The notes under the pieces were generated by a model. That model did no database searches, was not told where the DNA came from, and was given only the letters and a program-made list of their open reading frames with translations. Shown here piece after piece: positions 6,717 to 7,356 of a DNA stretch of 7,356 bases. Both the position numbers and the translations under genes were made by a program. The DNA lies in assembly GCA_024762895.1 (NCBI GenBank), contig JANTGN010000132.1, positions 1 through 7,356 on the forward strand, given 5' to 3'. The first letter of the stretch is position 1; every line of letters begins with the position of its first letter. The stretch comes from Thiotrichales bacterium (GTDB lineage Bacteria > Pseudomonadota > Gammaproteobacteria > J044).

Positions 6717-7356
6717 ATGAAAAGTCTGATTTACACATTTCTGATCATACTGGTTTTGACTTTAAGTAGTCTGGTTCATGCAGAGCAGAAACTGGTGGTG
6801 TACACGGTTAATTATCCGCTACAGTACTTTGCCCAACAGATTGGTGGTGAAGATGTATCTGTGCATTTTCCCGCTCCAGCGGATATTGATCCAGCCTATT
6901 GGATGCCCGGGCCTGAGACACTGGCAGCCTATCAGAGTGCCGACCTGATACTTTTAAATGGGGCCGGTTATGCCCGGTGGGTAAGCAGGGTTTCTTTACC
7001 GCGTTTTAAAACGGTAAATACGTCACAAAGTTTTATGGATAACTATTTAACGACTAAACTGGTAGTTGCACATAGCCATGGAACCGGAGAAGATCATAAT
7101 CATAGTGGGTTGGCCTTCACAACCTGGCTGGATTTTAAACAGGCACTGATTCAGGCGCATAGTGTCCTGAAGGCACTGAAGGAAAAACTTCCAGACTCAT
7201 CTACGAAATTTGAGAAAAACTACGCACGACTCGAACGGCAGTTAATGGACCTTGATCGGCGTATGCAATCCCTGGCACTAAAACATCCGGATATGCGATT
7301 ATGGGCGTCTCATCCCGTTTATCAGTATATGGGCAGGCGTTATGACATCGACCTAC
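6717..7356 (+). CDS. ZnuA/TroA-like periplasmic metal-binding protein, 3' end beyond window
   Basis: The frame starts at ATG 6717 and runs off the window, giving 213 residues. A signal peptide is clear, with cleavage after VHA at 20-22. The mature part follows the cluster A-I (SBP_bac_9) pattern: VVYTVNYPLQYFAQQIGG at 27-44, ADLILLNGAGYARWV at 75-89, a His-rich loop HSHGTGEDHNHSG at 119-131, a long helix rich in Lys/Glu/Leu (about 141-189), and WASHPVYQYMGRRYDIDL at 196-213. The usual first ligand motif DPH reads DPA (58-60), and the usual DxHxW motif reads AFTTW (133-137). Of the three canonical His only His199 remains. It would bind metal or another ligand in the periplasm for the adjacent permease. 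It resembles a ZnuA-like subgroup that I recall alongside FtsX-type permeases; ZnuA itself is unlikely because no ZnuB/ZnuC-type genes are nearby. Confidence 0.88.
   Translation, partial: MKSLIYTFLIILVLTLSSLVHAEQKLVVYTVNYPLQYFAQQIGGEDVSVHFPAPADIDPAYWMPGPETLAAYQSADLILLNGAGYARWVSRVSLPRFKTVNTSQSFMDNYLTTKLVVAHSHGTGEDHNHSGLAFTTWLDFKQALIQAHSVLKALKEKLPDSSTKFEKNYARLERQLMDLDRRMQSLALKHPDMRLWASHPVYQYMGRRYDIDL

Noticed and set aside
6717..7356. Calling the last gene znuA.
   Set aside because: Two canonical His ligands are missing and the adjacent transporter is FtsX/MacB-type, so a true ZnuA ortholog is unlikely.

Overview
The window comes from a bacterium, most likely a gammaproteobacterium of moderate GC content. 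The YegS-type lipid kinase closely resembles the enterobacterial protein over its whole length, and the DUF3302/HlyD pair resembles E. coli YiaW/YiaV. All genes lie on the + strand and coding density is high. I see no tRNA, rRNA, CRISPR array, insertion sequence, phage gene or other sign of mobility. No gap between genes exceeds 300 bases.

Layout: (1) Bases 1-561 hold the 3' part of a metallo-beta-lactamase-fold hydrolase related to RNase Z; its start lies outside the window. (2) A 155-base gap holds a weak hairpin and a plausible extended -10 promoter. (3) Bases 717-1975 hold a two-gene unit, a small DUF3302 membrane protein and a HlyD-type membrane fusion protein overlapping by 4 bases. A strong intrinsic terminator at about 1992-2032 closes it. 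(4) From 2057 to the end, five genes follow with gaps of 15, 15, -4 and 8 bases and look like one operon. They encode an unrecognised 608-residue envelope protein, a YegS-like lipid kinase, a LolD/MacB-type ABC ATPase, an FtsX/MacB-type permease, and a ZnuA-like periplasmic protein cut off by the window end.

The second operon is the most interesting part. It pairs a zinc-type solute-binding protein with a mechanotransmission-type (FtsX/MacB-like) ABC transporter rather than the usual ZnuB-type channel, and places a lipid kinase and an uncharacterised membrane-anchored envelope protein just upstream. The binding protein lacks two of the three canonical histidine ligands but carries a His-rich loop, and the permease has its own HGH and HFH motifs in the periplasmic domain. 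From memory, similar ATPase/permease/ZnuA-like sets occur in other proteobacteria, sometimes with DUF2796 (ZrgA-like) proteins and described in Vibrio as a second zinc system. The part here is therefore probably a member of a known but poorly understood group. The link to YegS and the 608-residue protein is the less familiar element.
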